64,000 nt of DNA, taken from the NCBI RefSeq assembly GCF_963675165.1, contig NC_087380.1, forward strand, positions 7,450,517-7,514,516, written 5' to 3'. Below the pieces are notes generated by a model. It did no database searches and was not told the origin of the DNA. It saw only the letters and a list, made by a program, of their open reading frames with translations. Origin of the DNA: Halichondria panicea. Lineage: Eukaryota > Porifera > Demospongiae > Suberitida > Halichondriidae. Below are positions 1 to 24,665 of this stretch, piece after piece (the stretch's first letter is position 1; each line of letters begins with the position of its first letter). Made by a program: the position numbers and the translations under genes.

Positions 1-1117
1 ATCATTTTCATGTCCCTCCTCCAGACTGCAGAGTATACGGTGGTGCTAGAGGAGGATCTGGAGGTGTCTCCAGATCTGTTCAGTTACTTCAGTCAGACAT
101 TACAACTACTGAGGGAGGATGAGACTGTGTACTGTGTGTCAGCATGGAATGACCAGGGCTATGACCACTCTTGTCAAGACCCCACCATGCTGTACCGGGT
201 GGAGACAATGCCAGGACTGGGATGGTGAGAACTAGAGCTCTGCAATCTCCCTCTTTCTTCCTCACCACTATTATTAGGATGTAATTATTATTGTTCAGGG
301 CTGCAACATTAGTTAATGAACAAAAGATTTTGCATTAATAACAGTGTACACTGAATGTATGTCACTACCGTATAGCGGGTAATTTTCGTCGGGTAAAAAA
401 TTCGTTTAACTCGAAAACGAGTGAAAATTTCGTTTAGTCCATTTCCTGCACTGCATTCCTACGTTCTGGTAAGCCACGCCTACGTTAAAATTTCGTAGAG
501 GTCAGCTTGCCCACAAAAATAATGAATATTTTGCCCCACGAAAATTACCCGCTATGCGGTACTGTATTATCATTTCATAATTATGCACAGGCTGTTAAAG
601 AAGAAGCTGTTCAAACAAGAGCTTGAACCCAACTGGCCTGGACCTGACAAAGTAAGCAGTGCACTATAAGAAGATTACCTTTGACCCCACACCCACCCCC
701 TCCTTTAGCTGTGGGACTGGGACATGTGGATGCGGATTAAGGAAGTTCGTAAAGGTCGCGAGTGCATAATCCCGGACATCAGTCGGACCTACCACTTTGG
801 AGCCTCTGGAGTGAACATGAACCCGTACTTCCAGGAGCACTATTTCAAGAGACATACTCTCAACCGCCTGGCCCAGGTCACCCTCAACAGTGTGGACAGG
901 TGAGGCTGGCTGTGCTAGAGCAACACATCCAGAATAATTATGTGTTCTTAGCCCCCAAACAAACATTTTTTTTATTAGTATCTACTGTATGGATGTGTTT
1001 GGATCAATGTTGTATCGGCAGAGTACATTGTATAATAGCAATTTAAAATTGATTAGTGTCCATGAAGTGATAGTGTGTATTTTGTCAGTTCATGTGATAT
1101 AATAATGACCCACCCAC

Positions 1118-1159
<42 letters not shown>

Positions 1160-1764
1160 GCGGGCGGAAGACTATGAATTTGTGATCCTCAGTTTATTCC
1201 GAGAGTCAACTGTCCTCGACCACAGCAAGAATCCGTGCGACGACGACTTTATTCCAGACACCAAGGCAAGATAATAATATTAGATTGCAATTTTAGTCTG
1301 TGTTTATGAGTGTTGTGCTTACAGGACAAGGTGTATGTTATATTCATTGCTATGGCAAAGGAGAACGACTTTGACAACTGGATGAAGCTAGCTACAGTAA
1401 GTGTGTCTAACCTGTAGCCCCACCCACTTATGCACCTGTATATATTATCTCTGTACTATACATACAGTGCTTTCACTTGTGGGACTTGGATGCAAGAGGT
1501 TTTCATAAGGTGGGAAATATAATTATATGGTCTCTTTGATATCCACCGCCCCCTCTACACACCACACACACACCGCCCCTAAGCTACACACACACACTCA
1601 CTCCCACTCCACACTCCTCACACACACATACGCTGCAGGGGGTATGGCGTTTCTGGCTCAAGGGCAACCAGGTGATGGTGGTGGGCCATCCTTACTCTCT
1701 GTACTCAAGCAGACACAAACCCTCAGATGTCCAACCGCTCACTCTAGCCAACACCAAAGGATAA
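1..1764 (+). CDS. POMGNT1: POMGNT1-like protein O-mannose beta-1,2-GlcNAc transferase, 3' part
   Basis: This is a Golgi glycosyltransferase that adds GlcNAc to O-mannose on proteins such as dystroglycan. The gene enters from the left edge. Exons: 25-224, 591-651, 709-899, 1157-1265, 1325-1396, 1468-1509, 1639-1764 (stop TAA), encoding 266 residues of the catalytic part. Visible motifs are [12 protein letters not shown] (the acidic metal-binding region), [48 protein letters not shown] and [11 protein letters not shown]. These match POMGNT1 better than MGAT1, because the [13 protein letters not shown] and terminal HLWDLDARG blocks are POMGNT1-like. The intron after 1265 has a GC donor (AAG|GCAAGA). 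The intron before 1157 ends in a (CA)n tract that runs into CAG. The N-terminal membrane anchor and stem lie outside the window. Confidence 0.93.
366..561. mobile_element. Palindromic MITE-like element in a POMGNT1 intron
   Basis: The ends are near-perfect inverted copies: TACCGTATAGCGGGTAATTT on the left, and the complement of a sequence ending ATTACCCGCTATGCGGTA on the right. There is no coding capacity. It belongs to a family seen again near 4530-4693, 45031-45258, 52100-52262 and 54868-55072. It is called from the inverted ends and the repetition only; no target-site duplication was firmly established. Confidence 0.7.
1121..1156. repeat. (CA)n microsatellite forming an acceptor tract
   Basis: A pure CA run ends in CACAG exactly at the 3' splice site of the POMGNT1 exon starting at 1157. 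Confidence 0.9.
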
Positions 1765-2309
1765 ACTATATTTAATCATTTCATGATCAATGATAATTAT
1801 TCTTTTTGTCAATCATTTTTTCACTTTTCACTTATTTCAAGACAAAATTTTTTATTAAGAGAAACAATCGATTATAAAACAAAAAGAAAAATGTGAAAAA
1901 AAAAAGTGCACTGTCAGCAGCTATCTAAGATTGACAGTGTTAAGTGTTTCACTCGAGTCATACTTCTCTCTAAGCAGGAGAGAGCGTGGTCTATCCCTCA
2001 CACTCAGGGAGGTGTGTCTCTGTACTTTCCTGTCAGATCTGCTGTGACCTTTAACCTCTTGAGGGGAGGGTGGGAGACGCTGAGCATAGAGCTCCGGATA
2101 GGCCTTCTGAAACTGTGTGGTGTGTGTGGTGTGGGAAGGGACGTAATCAATTTACAAGTAATTACTGCCAAACCTTACATTGTATTATAATTAGAGAAAA
2201 CATAAGTCAACCACTTAGCTACAGTGTACACAATGAGACCACACTACATTTGAGGTCAATCAGTACAGCTTTTAAAATTCGTACAGTTACATGTATGTCT
2301 TCCGTGCAG
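1765..2309. other. Convergent 3' spacer between POMGNT1 and DEPDC1-like gene
   Basis: This gap holds the two 3' UTRs. A TTTATT at 1851-1856 reads AATAAA on the minus strand and may be the DEPDC1-like polyadenylation signal, about 460 nt past its stop codon. No coding exon or structural RNA is apparent. Confidence 0.5.
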
Positions 2310-5300
2310 TCAACGTACATCTTTTAGTCTGTGTCTCTTATCCTTGCTGCTCATGCCCTGGTCTGCAATAATGGTGTCCAGTAGACCTAGTAGAGCATTC
2401 TCTGATGCACTTGCCCCCTCGGTCTCGTACACCTGGGAGCTGACTCGTGAGCAGCAAGCACTGCCCGCACTGGGCATAATGTCATCCTGTGCATGGAGCA
2501 GTAGGAGTATAGTTAGTGTAGGGGTGATAGTGGACCCAATCCATCATTATGACACGCACGCACACGCACACACACACACACACACACACACGCACGCACA
2601 CACACGCACGCACACACACACACGCACGCACACACAAGGGAAGAGAATAGGGAAGAATAAGGTTTCTGACCAACTGACCTTGCCAGTGGAGATGGCATCG
2701 AGTCGTTTCTGCACTTCTTTCTTTAAATCCTCAGGAACCTGCAGTAGCAATGAATGAACTGAGTGTATGTACTGTACAACACTAGAGTATACACTCTGCT
2801 GCTGGGGCTACTGTACAATACCATGTCATGAATTCATGCACTCCTGATAATACTAACAGGACACACTGACCCGACCCAGCCTTAATGAAGCATCTTAGAA
2901 CGGCCATAAAATTAGTTTGGTTGATCCAATTACATTAATTTGATTTTCTGAAAGCTTAGAGAGAGGCTTTTCAGATGGTATGATCAAACTCAAATTTGTA
3001 ACGGGTCATAATTTTCATTTTCGGAAAAAGACCATAGGCTATGGACCAACGGAACTAAAGTTATGGCCATTCAAAGATGCTTCATTTAACACCTGCATCC
3101 AATGCCATCATGCGTACATTGTACAAACCTTAAATATGTGCTGGTAGTTCTGAGCCATGAATGTGACGAGTTGCTCCACTCTCTGTCTCTCTGCCATTCC
3201 CACACGACTCAGCTTGGAGCACGATCGCAGGATCACGCTGGTAAAGTGCTTCACTAGTTCCTCCATATTTCCCTTCCCCTGACACAGTAACAGCCGACTA
3301 TTGGTCGAGGCTTTGTACAGAAAGCGTAGCATTCCATGAAGGTGTGTCCGATTGGCTTGCGGGAGTAGGAGGGTGCACAGTTGGAGGGCATTCGTGACTC
3401 CCGCCTTGTTCCCGGTAACTAGGTCTGTGTCACGGGAGAAGAGAAGGGTTAGTGGACACTGATTATATACACTGTATATACATGTAAAATGGATCTGAAA
3501 GCAATCGTTGAGATTCGTTACGCACGGCTTCATATTAAGAAATGGATGGCTATCATACAGTTGAATAAGGCTGCATGGCTAGATGTATAATTATACAGTA
3601 AATCCTATATAGAAGCCATCTAACGATTGAAGCCAGGCTGCCTACATGTATTATATAGACACCACCCAGACCACTCACTGTTGACTGCCATGAGGAGGTC
3701 AAATAGCTTAGTGCTGATGAGTGGTTCAGCCAGACCATGGAAATACTGGACCAGAGATTGTAGGACGCCTAACTCAAAGCCAGCGTACACTGGCTTCCCA
3801 CCCATCAGCTCCTCTGTACAAGCATCAGGCCCTGTCATGTGATACCAAACAATAGATAAATATGTATTGTGAGACAAAAATATTGAAGTGTAATTATAAG
3901 ACATGTATGGAAACAGAGGAGGTAGGACATGAGTACCTCGATTAGGCTTGGTCACGTGCAAACTTCAACAGTAAAGTCATTGTTGCATGTGATCAAATAC
4001 CACAATTTTTAGCCTAATCGAAGTACTTGTGTCAGACCTCCTCTGGACACAAACACACTTACATTTTGCGAGACACTTCATGGCCAGGACCACCCACTGT
4101 GGAGCATCCGTCACAGACTCTGTTGAAATACACACGCGCAGTATTAATAATACACACTATCTCTTTGATGTGGTTAAGGAATACTAACATTGAATATTGA
4201 ATCAGAGTTGTGCATGATCATGCTCACCATCGTGAGGAGGTGGAGTGGAGATTTGTGGATCTGATTTTATTTTAGTGGAAAATCTTCGTAGGTGATGGTG
4301 GTGCGTGGTTTCAAGGGTGTGAGGGGTGGAGGGGGGTAGGGGGGGCTTTTTATCCGCCCCCCCTCTTATGGAGCGTCTGAATTTAGCGGCCGCCTTGTTG
4401 AGTAGGCTACGCCCAGTCAGGAAATTGCTCTGGATTAGCTTACCATCCACTGCATTGTGATCCAGCACTGTGTCCAGGGCTGGCAGTTCCACCAGGCGCA
4501 ATAATCTGTGGGCACAAAGATGAAAGATACCATATTATTATAGCAGGTAATTTCGAGGGCGCAGATTTCAAATTTAAAACGTGAAAAATGCATGTTTAAT
4601 ATACAAGCCGCTAAAAAAACTTGCTATCCTCGAACACAAAAATGGCCAATTCGCGAAAATTTAGACCCTAAAAAATTACCTGCTAAACAGTATTAGCTAA
4701 CTCCATGTCCACACACACTGGGGGCAGAGTATGTACGATGTGAAAGTATTTAAGAGTTGTTTAAATCATTGTGTCTAGTGCTATATTATGGGGACTAGTT
4801 GATGAAAGGCTGCATGTGATACCATGGCAGTGTATGCCGAGATACGATGTTGACAACTAATGGCCTGAGTGTAAACAGCTAGGAGGGTGAGTGAAAGCTG
4901 TCAGACAAAACAGCACGAACTGAATGGTGGGTATAGTGGAGAGGGACACAACACGCTATCACATTGCTAGAAGACACAATAATATGCACTCTGGCAATAA
5001 CAAATTTCAAACAGCAACAGCTTCGTGTACTGATTCAGAATTAGGTACCAGCATAATTATATATACTTATAGTATGGATGCGTGTGTGTATAGCTAGCTA
5101 GTGTGGTGATGACTTTATCCTCTCCATTCACTAGAAGCCCTCCAGCTGCTCTGATACTAGGGAACCAAGGCAATGGTGGAGGAAGTGAGAGGGCTTCAGT
5201 CTACACTACATCAGCACTGAGGTGAACCCAGCCACACCACCACCAGATGCTAAACTTCCTGAGTAAACACTAATCAAACACACACCTTGATAAAGTGACC

Positions 5301-7113
5301 TCTTTCCAAGTTTCAGCCACTTGCGCTGGTGATAGCGTCTTTCGGATGTCTTGAATATTGACATCCCTTACTCCCAGAGGTTGACTAAGACATCCTTCAC
5401 TACGACTTTTCTTAAGAGGGGATATAACCATAGCCTCGTTGTTGAAGGCATACTCATTTGTGAAACAGGCACCAGTCGGTTCTGTCTCCATATACAAGCT
5501 GTTGCAACGGTCACGCTTGCCGACAGGGGATAGGGGGCGTGGCAATTCAACTTCCTCCTCAATAAAGTTAAACGGTCCAGGCTCTGTCACAAACTTATAC
5601 AAGTACGTTGTGTCTTCTTCAAAATGTGATAGCCTATTTCGAACTTCTGTGATGACATCACTGCTCAGAAACTTCTGTAGTAGCTTCACAGCCTGCAGGG
5701 AAGTAATAAAAATAGCGTGGTTACTTTTTTTGGCAAGCTTGATTTTGTATATATGGTCATTTTGTGTTTACAAGTCATATAAAGACACTTTGCTATGGTA
5801 GAGTGGGCGTTGTATGCAATGGTTTCTCTTCAACAAATTAATGATCTGCTTTGTATAGTACTTAGCACCATTTACAGTTGATGAGTGAGCATCCTTGCTA
5901 AATAGTCGCACACACAACACATTGCATGCTGAGGACTAGCACATATAGCATGAGGAGATGATACCGTGTATTAACTACAAACATAATTATGCAAGCGTTG
6001 ATCACTTCGCAACAATAAAAACCTAAACTAGTACTGGTAATGACACACGATCCTTACCCGAACGCAATAGTTAAAATTGCGCAAAGGGTCAACTTTTCTG
6101 CTGATTTGGCTCATTCGCAAGGTTTTTTCACCCATAAAATATTCTAGTAATACGGTATATACGACTGCTATATGGAGTAGTGAGCGTTGAGGCCATAGGG
6201 CTAAGCTGCTGACGTATATAATATAATGTGTGGGTGGGATGATCAGATAATATCTAAAATATTACTGTGTGAAATTGCATACCGTAGCTATAAATGTTGC
6301 ACTTTCCATTGTGTAATGTTGAAGGGTCAGTATCAAACAGGATAGAGTGGCTGCAATATTTCCTAACATAAGGTAGTTACAAAGGAAGTACCCAGAACTA
6401 GTGTACATGTGTGGTGTGTGTGTAGAGTTGAGAGGCTTGGGTTCCCCCAGGTGTGTGTTGGCTAGCAGGAAGGGGATACATGTATAATGGCCGTGTGTGT
6501 GCGGGTGTGTGAACGGAATAAACTCTGCTAGGATTGTTTAGACACTGTAACCACCATGCAATGACACACCCCTGGACTGATTAGATCAACGTGTGCATTG
6601 ACTAGACACAATACAGCCACAGTGCTAGTACACAGCATGGCAACACTTACAGAAGAATGATAGTGAGATATTTCACAGCAAGAAGCAGTGCTAATACATT
6701 GGGAGAGCTTGTTCTACAGCATTCATTTTAATACCCCAAGATGTGGTTAAACTACAAGACACAGTATAATGCCACTATAATAATGTATGCAACTCCTCCA
6801 GCTAGAACACTCATACCCTCATACAATGTGCACAATGTATACCTGGTCTTTGCAGACTGATCCAAACTTGCCACTGCTCTGAAGGTAGCTATGCAGCCAC
6901 TCCACTGCCTCTCGGCCAGTGAAGCTATCATCATACCAACGCATCTTGAGACGATGCTTGCAACGAGGCATGGACAGTCTAAAGCTCAATATTAGTTCCT
7001 GCCACTGCAAAAAATAATGCAATGATAATGAAAGTTGCTCTGCAGCTAGCTAAAACAGCTCTACAAGATCTTACCAATTCTGTTGCTCTAAATGAATGCT
7101 CTTGGGTCTCCAT
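2310..7113 (-). CDS. DEPDC1: DEPDC1/DEPDC1B-like DEP and RhoGAP-like protein
   Basis: Nine exons on the minus strand: 7113-7075, 7004-6843, 5692-5286, 4505-4228, 4119-4063, 3831-3679, 3418-3129, 2738-2679, 2486-2310. They encode 540 residues, close to DEPDC1B (about 530). An N-terminal DEP domain (about residues 15-95) shows MPRCKHRLKMRWYDDSFTG, GREAVEWLHSYL and VKLLQKFLSSDVI. The RhoGAP-like part shows PQWVVLAMKCLAKWP, PVYAGFELGVLQSLVQYF and NALQLCTLLLPQANR. Family members act in cell-cycle progression, adhesion and Rho signalling. The catalytic arginine finger is generally degenerate in this family, so GAP activity should not be assumed. The C-terminal exons are shorter than in DEPDC1. All junctions are GT-AG with matching phases. 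The start ATG at 7113 lies 366 bp from the divergent ORP9 start. Confidence 0.88.
2554..2636. repeat. CA/CG-containing microsatellite in DEPDC1-like intron
   Basis: A run of CA dinucleotides is broken by CGCACG units, in the intron between exons 2738-2679 and 2486-2310. The open frames across it are low-complexity artefacts. Confidence 0.85.
2880..3090. repeat. Dispersed 'CTGAAAGCTTAGA' repeat copy
   Basis: This intronic copy carries a TGAAGCATCTTAGAACGGCC start, a TTTCTGAAAGCTTAGAGAGA core and a final GATGCTTCA. Related copies occur across the window in both orientations, always outside exons. The arms are roughly inverted, so the element can fold back. Confidence 0.65.
4530..4693. mobile_element. 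MITE-like palindromic element, diverged
   Basis: The left end TATTATAGCAGGTAATTTCG and the right end AAAAATTACCTGCTAAACAGTA are inverted relatives of the 366-561 element. It lies in the intron between DEPDC1-like exons 5692-5286 and 4505-4228. Confidence 0.5.
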
Positions 7114-7479
7114 TTTAATTTCAGTGTTCATTTTCTTGCTGCAAGGAATGGGCCAGCTCTTGGGTTCTTGTCTTTATTTCTCCATAGTCCTAGATCCTGC
7201 AGCTATAAATGCAATAGTGCGTTACTAATGGAGACATATATAAACCTGCATATTGATTGGTTTGCGGTCGTTACGTGTACCATATTAGCCTCGATTATAT
7301 TCCGGCCTGAAATCGAGGCCGGATAGAGGGAATAATAGGCGTGGTTTTAAAATGGTATCTAGTGGGCGTGGTTGGCATGACCTTTATGATCGGCTGTAAT
7401 TTTAATTTAGTAGCTACTGTCTAGCCGCGACTGTCTAGCTAGCTAGCTACGAATATTGACTCACTACTGGCTCGAAGAG
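7114..7479. promoter_or_regulatory. Bidirectional 5' region, DEPDC1-like / ORP9
   Basis: These 366 bp separate the two divergent ATGs and must hold both promoters and 5' UTRs. A GC-rich palindromic segment lies around 7290-7325 (CCTCGATT ... GGCCTGAAATCGAGGCC). No TATA box is evident. The promoter role is inferred from gene layout. Confidence 0.45.
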
Positions 7480-13030
<5,551 letters not shown>

Positions 13031-13235
13031 GAGACTGTTGTTTTAGACTCCATTATGATATTGTGTGTGTGTGTGTGTCAGCTCAGTTGATCGTGCACAT
13101 CTGAATTATTTCATTGTACATATATTATTATTATAGTATGTGTCATACAAATACAAAATACATGTAATCATTGCATGAAGAGGGAATGAAGATAATTTTT
13201 AGTTTTTGTATTTGATAAATAAATTGTTAGTGTTC

Positions 13236-19931
<6,696 letters not shown>

Positions 19932-20186
19932 TTTACAGATGAGAGCAGTCCTGATGGCATGCAGTGCACCATGCAGTGCAGAGTCTTCTGTTCTACAGTG
20001 GTTCCTGCACACACAGTAGTCTAATCTGCAGTAGCTAAATAGTAATAGGTAAAGACGGGAGTAGATAAAAGAACATATCACACATTTCATGAATATAATT
20101 ATCAAGTATGCAAGCACTAATAGCTACTAACTCATAGAAGTGACAGTCTACTAGGCTAGCTGTGACTGTGACAACCAGCAGCACTT
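19932..20186. promoter_or_regulatory. Bidirectional 5' region, XPF / receptor guanylyl cyclase
   Basis: 255 bp lie between the divergent ATGs at 19931 (-) and 20187 (+). I see no TATA box or named motif that I trust. The promoter role is inferred from layout. Confidence 0.4.
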
Positions 20187-23100
20187 ATGTATCTCTATCA
20201 CTTGGCTCCTTGGAAACTTCTATTGCTGGTAAGGCCCAGTAGATAGCTATCAGTTGAGCCTGTAATGTAAAGTTGACATGCATAATTATACTTTGCAGGC
20301 ACATCTTTGCAGTGCATATCATGACACCAGTAATGTGTTGTATCACTGTTGGCCACTGAATGCTGACAGTAGCACTGCAACTGTTGACTGCCAAGGTGAG
20401 TCTGATGGAATATTAGCTAGATAGCAAAACTGGTATGAATGAAAAGAGACGTGCCTGTTGTAAATATTAAAATGCAGGATTGAGTTTGGAATGGGTTGAT
20501 GGAGCTCCTCCAGAGCGGATGAACCAAGGCCAGCTATTTAACGTATCCTATAGAGCAAGGGTGGACCCTGAGTTCTACACACAGTCAATGGCCTTCCCTA
20601 CTCACAAGTGAGTTTACAATCATACTGAGATCATCATAGCCGTACTGCGTATCTGACTGTTAAAAAATTCAATGCAGCGAGACCTTTGTCCGTGAGTTCT
20701 GTGGCCAGATATGCTCTGATAGAGTCGGTGACATCAATCTGAACACTTGCTGTGTTTGGCATGCCAACATCCATACCTGTCATCCCTCACTATCAGTAAA
20801 CACACAATTAATGCTGATTGTTAATTACGATATTTATCACTATAATTATATTTTTGCAGAATCCTCAGTGCAATTCTACACCAAGAGTGTGCGGCCCGTG
20901 GGTGGCGTACGATGGAGTGTTGTCCACTCACACGCTTTCACAATATGGACCACTTAACCGGACATTTACAAGCGTGAATGTTCATGTTGACTTTGAGGGA
21001 GTGAATGTAATCATAGCTCATCTCAAAATCGGGAATATCCAGCTGGTTCTAGGACAGGAGATCCTGATAATGTCATCTAGAGGTCAGCTATGGTATTGTG
21101 TTTGCAATCAATAAACAGATATTGTGTTGTTAAAAGTGCATGGGTAATGTATATCCGACATTATCGCATGAATGTAATCCATCCAAAGGTAATACAATAC
21201 AATGTCATCTTACGTGTATGTATGCAGAGTGTGGGGATGGTGTGTGTGCCAGTGAAGTGGGAGAGACCTGTGAGACGTGCTCTGTCGACTGTTGTCCTCA
21301 ACAACAGAGCACCATCAACACACAGGGGATCATTGTTGGCATCTTTGTACCTCTTGTTCTACTGTCTTTATCTACCGTTGCCATAGTTGCTGTGAGCGAG
21401 ATTATATATTTGCAATAATTATACAGTTTAATATGCAGGAAGTAAGTAATAATTACTCCATATGATTTGATATTGTTTTGCAGCTCTACTATGTGCACAA
21501 ACGGAAGATGTTTTTCGATGAGAGTTGGATTATCAGTTACGATCGTTTACAACACAGGGGACCAAATCACGCCCACTCTAAGAATAGCGGGGGCAGGCAC
21601 ATGTCATTGGAGCCGACGAGGAAACTATCACTAGAGAGTGCCAACGCAAGAACTTTGTATGACTTTAATATCTCACCAACAACATTTACAGATATTGGAA
21701 TCCAGTAAGTCCTTCAGATTATATATAGCCTTGTAATCTGTGATCATGTGACCTACATCATTGTGCAGCGAGGGTCAAGTGGTTGCTATTAAAATGATAC
21801 GCAGACGAAGCATTGCACTGACCAGCAATGTTCGGAAAGAGGTGTTGCAAATACGGTAATTATTTATTAAAAATCACATTATTTATTTATTGACCCTGTA
21901 TTAATTTGGTTGTAGAGTACTGGATCATCCCAATATATGCAAGTTTGTTGGAGCTACGTTGGGCGACCCAACAAAGCAAGCCATAGTAACAGAGTATTGC
22001 CCTAAGGGTAGCTTACGTGACGTGCTCATTAATAAAGACATTTCACTAAATTGGGGATTTCGATTTTCCTTTATGTCTGATATTGCACGAGCCATGTCGT
22101 ATCTCCACCAAAAGAGGATATATCACACAAGACTCACTTCAAACAACTGTCTCATCGACAATCGCTGGACTGTGAAGATCACAGGTAATTTAATTAGCAG
22201 AAAAAAAACAAATTGTTCACATGTGTATATTTCAGATTTTGGATTACCTACCCTCCGATCAACTGAAGATACGCTTGGTCATAACAAGAGCGGGTCGCTA
22301 AGTAGCCTGTACCGACTAAAGAGGAGGACTGCAAGTACAGAGTATCTTAGTCCCTATTTCCCGAATCAGACGCTACGTATTTATCAGCCACCAGAGATAA
22401 AAGACGATCCATTAGACGCACTTGTTCCTCGGCCAACAACAGATGTGTACAGGTGCCGTGATAACATTCTAATTCTGCAATTGATGTACGTTTGATTGCT
22501 TCTAACTTTTCTTGCAGTTTTGGAGTTCTACTAGTTGAAGTGGCAACAAGAATTGACCTCTATACTGTAAGCTGTGTGCTCACATAATATTTATGCATTC
22601 TGGCAATATGCCCCCCCCCCCCTTGTACACAGATGGATGAGTCAAAGTTGGGCTCCAACTTCAAGCCAGTGATTCGACTCTCGGACCTAACAAGCTCCGA
22701 GGCACCTTGTCCCTGCCCTCTGGACTATCTTGATGTGAGATAGCTGCCGTGCATAATATTGTGTAGTGTCTCTAAGTTCTCGTTTGATTTTCATAATTTC
22801 TACAGCTCATAAAGAGATGCTGGTATCAGCCTGCTCTTCGAAGACCAACCTTTGAGCTTGTTAAGAAAACTCTCACTCAGATCAACCCACACAAGGAGAA
22901 TCCAGTGGACATGATGATGGCTATGGTAGGTATCCTAGCTCTCTTATAGTCTACGTACCCATGGCTATGGTAGGTATCCTAGCTCTCTTACAGTCTACGT
23001 ACCCATGGCTATGGTAGGTATCCTAGCTCTCTTATAGTCTACGTACCCATGGCTATGGTCGGTATCCTAGCTCTCTTATAGTCTACGTACCCTGTTCTCT

Positions 23101-24594
23101 GATTACAATTATAGATGGAGAAATATTCCAAACACCTCGAGGCTCTTGTGGCTGAGCGAACTTACGAGTTGGAACTGGAGAGAAACAAAACGTCAAGTGT
23201 TCTGCACAGTGAGTGTATACATTGGTTGCATGTATTCCTAAATTACAATATCCTTATGTACATTGTTTGCATGCATTTCTTATAAATTTATACAATGTTT
23301 GCATATAATTTATTTATTATTTGCCTGCATTCTTTACACACATTGTTTTCATGCGTTCTTACATTGTTTGGATGCATTCTTTACACGTTGTTTGTATGTA
23401 GGTATGCTACCAAAGACTGTAGCTAATGATCTAATATACGGCAAGCCTGCCCCGGCAACCAGCTTCCAATCTGCAACCATTTTTTTCAGGTAAATTATAT
23501 TTTGTGTATACCAGATTTCATTATCCTCCGGCATTCGATGCAGTGATATTGTGGGCTTCACCAAACTAGCGAGTTCCAGCACTCCCATGGAGATAGTCAC
23601 ATTCCTCAACGAACTATACACTGTGTTTGACAGCATCCTGGACCATTTCAATGTCTACAAAGTCGAAACAATTGGTGATGCGTGTAAGTTAGAGTTCCCA
23701 TATACTTTTGTTTTACATGTAAACTAGTTGAGATTTGATAATACTTTCACCTCCCTTGAAATAAGCAAAATGCAGAAAATTGACCATGAGAGCCTATACC
23801 TACCGAATCAACTAGCCATGAAAATAGATGGCACTGAAGCGTTGTACTTATATAGTACTGCATGTGTGGTCCATCCCATTGTGTACACTGTTGTGGGTTG
23901 AGGTTTGAATTTCAAAATACAAATACTTGGCATTCTGATAATTATACAACTAAGCACTATAGTACATATATATTATAATGATTGTGCGTTCACTGCAGAC
24001 ATGGTAGTGTCTGGCGTCCCCAGTGAGAATGGAGACCGCCATGCAGGGGAGATAGCCAGTATGGCCTTGGAGCTCCTTGCTGCCAGTAAGCTGTTCAGGA
24101 TCCCGCACAGACCAGAGATGACACTAGAGATAAGGGCTGGAGTACACACTGGTCCTGTTTGTGCTGGCGTGGTGGGTATGAAAATGCCTCGATACTGTCT
24201 CTTTGGGGACACAGTTAACACGGCCTCGAGAATGGAGTCCACCAGTGAAGGTGACCCAATAGTGTATAGCGATTCCACCAGCACACGTTACACACTTAGC
24301 TGATGTGACAGTAAGCTGTTTACTGCATGCATGTATTGTGTGTGTCTTTTATGTCCATGCAGCAATGAAGATTCAATGCAGCTCTGATACGTACCAGTTG
24401 CTGATGAAACTGGGAGGGTTTCATTTGGAGAGCAGGGGAGAGATTTCAGTCAAGGTACGTAGTTGCCATGGTTATGTCTCATGCAGTATGTACTTCATCT
24501 AAGCAACAACACAACACAGGGGAAAGGTGTCATGGACACTTGGTGGATAATGGGGAAGCTCAGCACTGAACAAGTGAACATCATATTCGAGTGA
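20187..24594 (+). CDS. Receptor (membrane) guanylyl cyclase with a short Cys-rich ectodomain
   Basis: Nineteen exons: 20187-20228, 20299-20395, 20478-20607, 20678-20795, 20860-21082, 21228-21391, 21484-21704, 21769-21855, 21916-22184, 22236-22452, 22518-22566, 22633-22734, 22806-22925, 23115-23208, 23402-23489, 23544-23683, 23999-24250, 24363-24454, 24520-24594. They encode 859 residues. A signal peptide starts [14 protein letters not shown]. The ectodomain is about 215 residues and ends [17 protein letters not shown]; one TM helix follows (about 237-258). The kinase-homology domain has VAIK and DFGL but HTRLTSNN in place of HRD, so it is a pseudokinase, as usual for the family. The dimerization segment precedes a cyclase domain with [28 protein letters not shown] and [15 protein letters not shown]; the E and C specify GTP. 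The start was chosen because exon 1 gives a perfect phase-0 signal peptide. Confidence 0.92.
22911..23095. repeat. Minisatellite of the guanylyl cyclase exon 13 donor
   Basis: About four tandem 43-bp units start at the exon end: GGCTATG|GTAGGTATCCTAGC ... CTACGTACCCAT. The first unit contains the genuine donor at 22925/22926; each later unit repeats GGCTATGGTAGG or GGCTATGGTCGG. Confidence 0.93.
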
Positions 24595-24665
24595 TCATAC
24601 ATAAAACTGTTACAACACAATGATTTCGTTATTTTTTTATTATCAAAGTAGATCTATTTTGTGTA

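Noticed and set aside
1-1764. MGAT1 (GnT-I) as identity of the first gene
   Set aside because: The fold is shared, but [25 protein letters not shown] and DHSKNPC match POMGNT1 rather than MGAT1.
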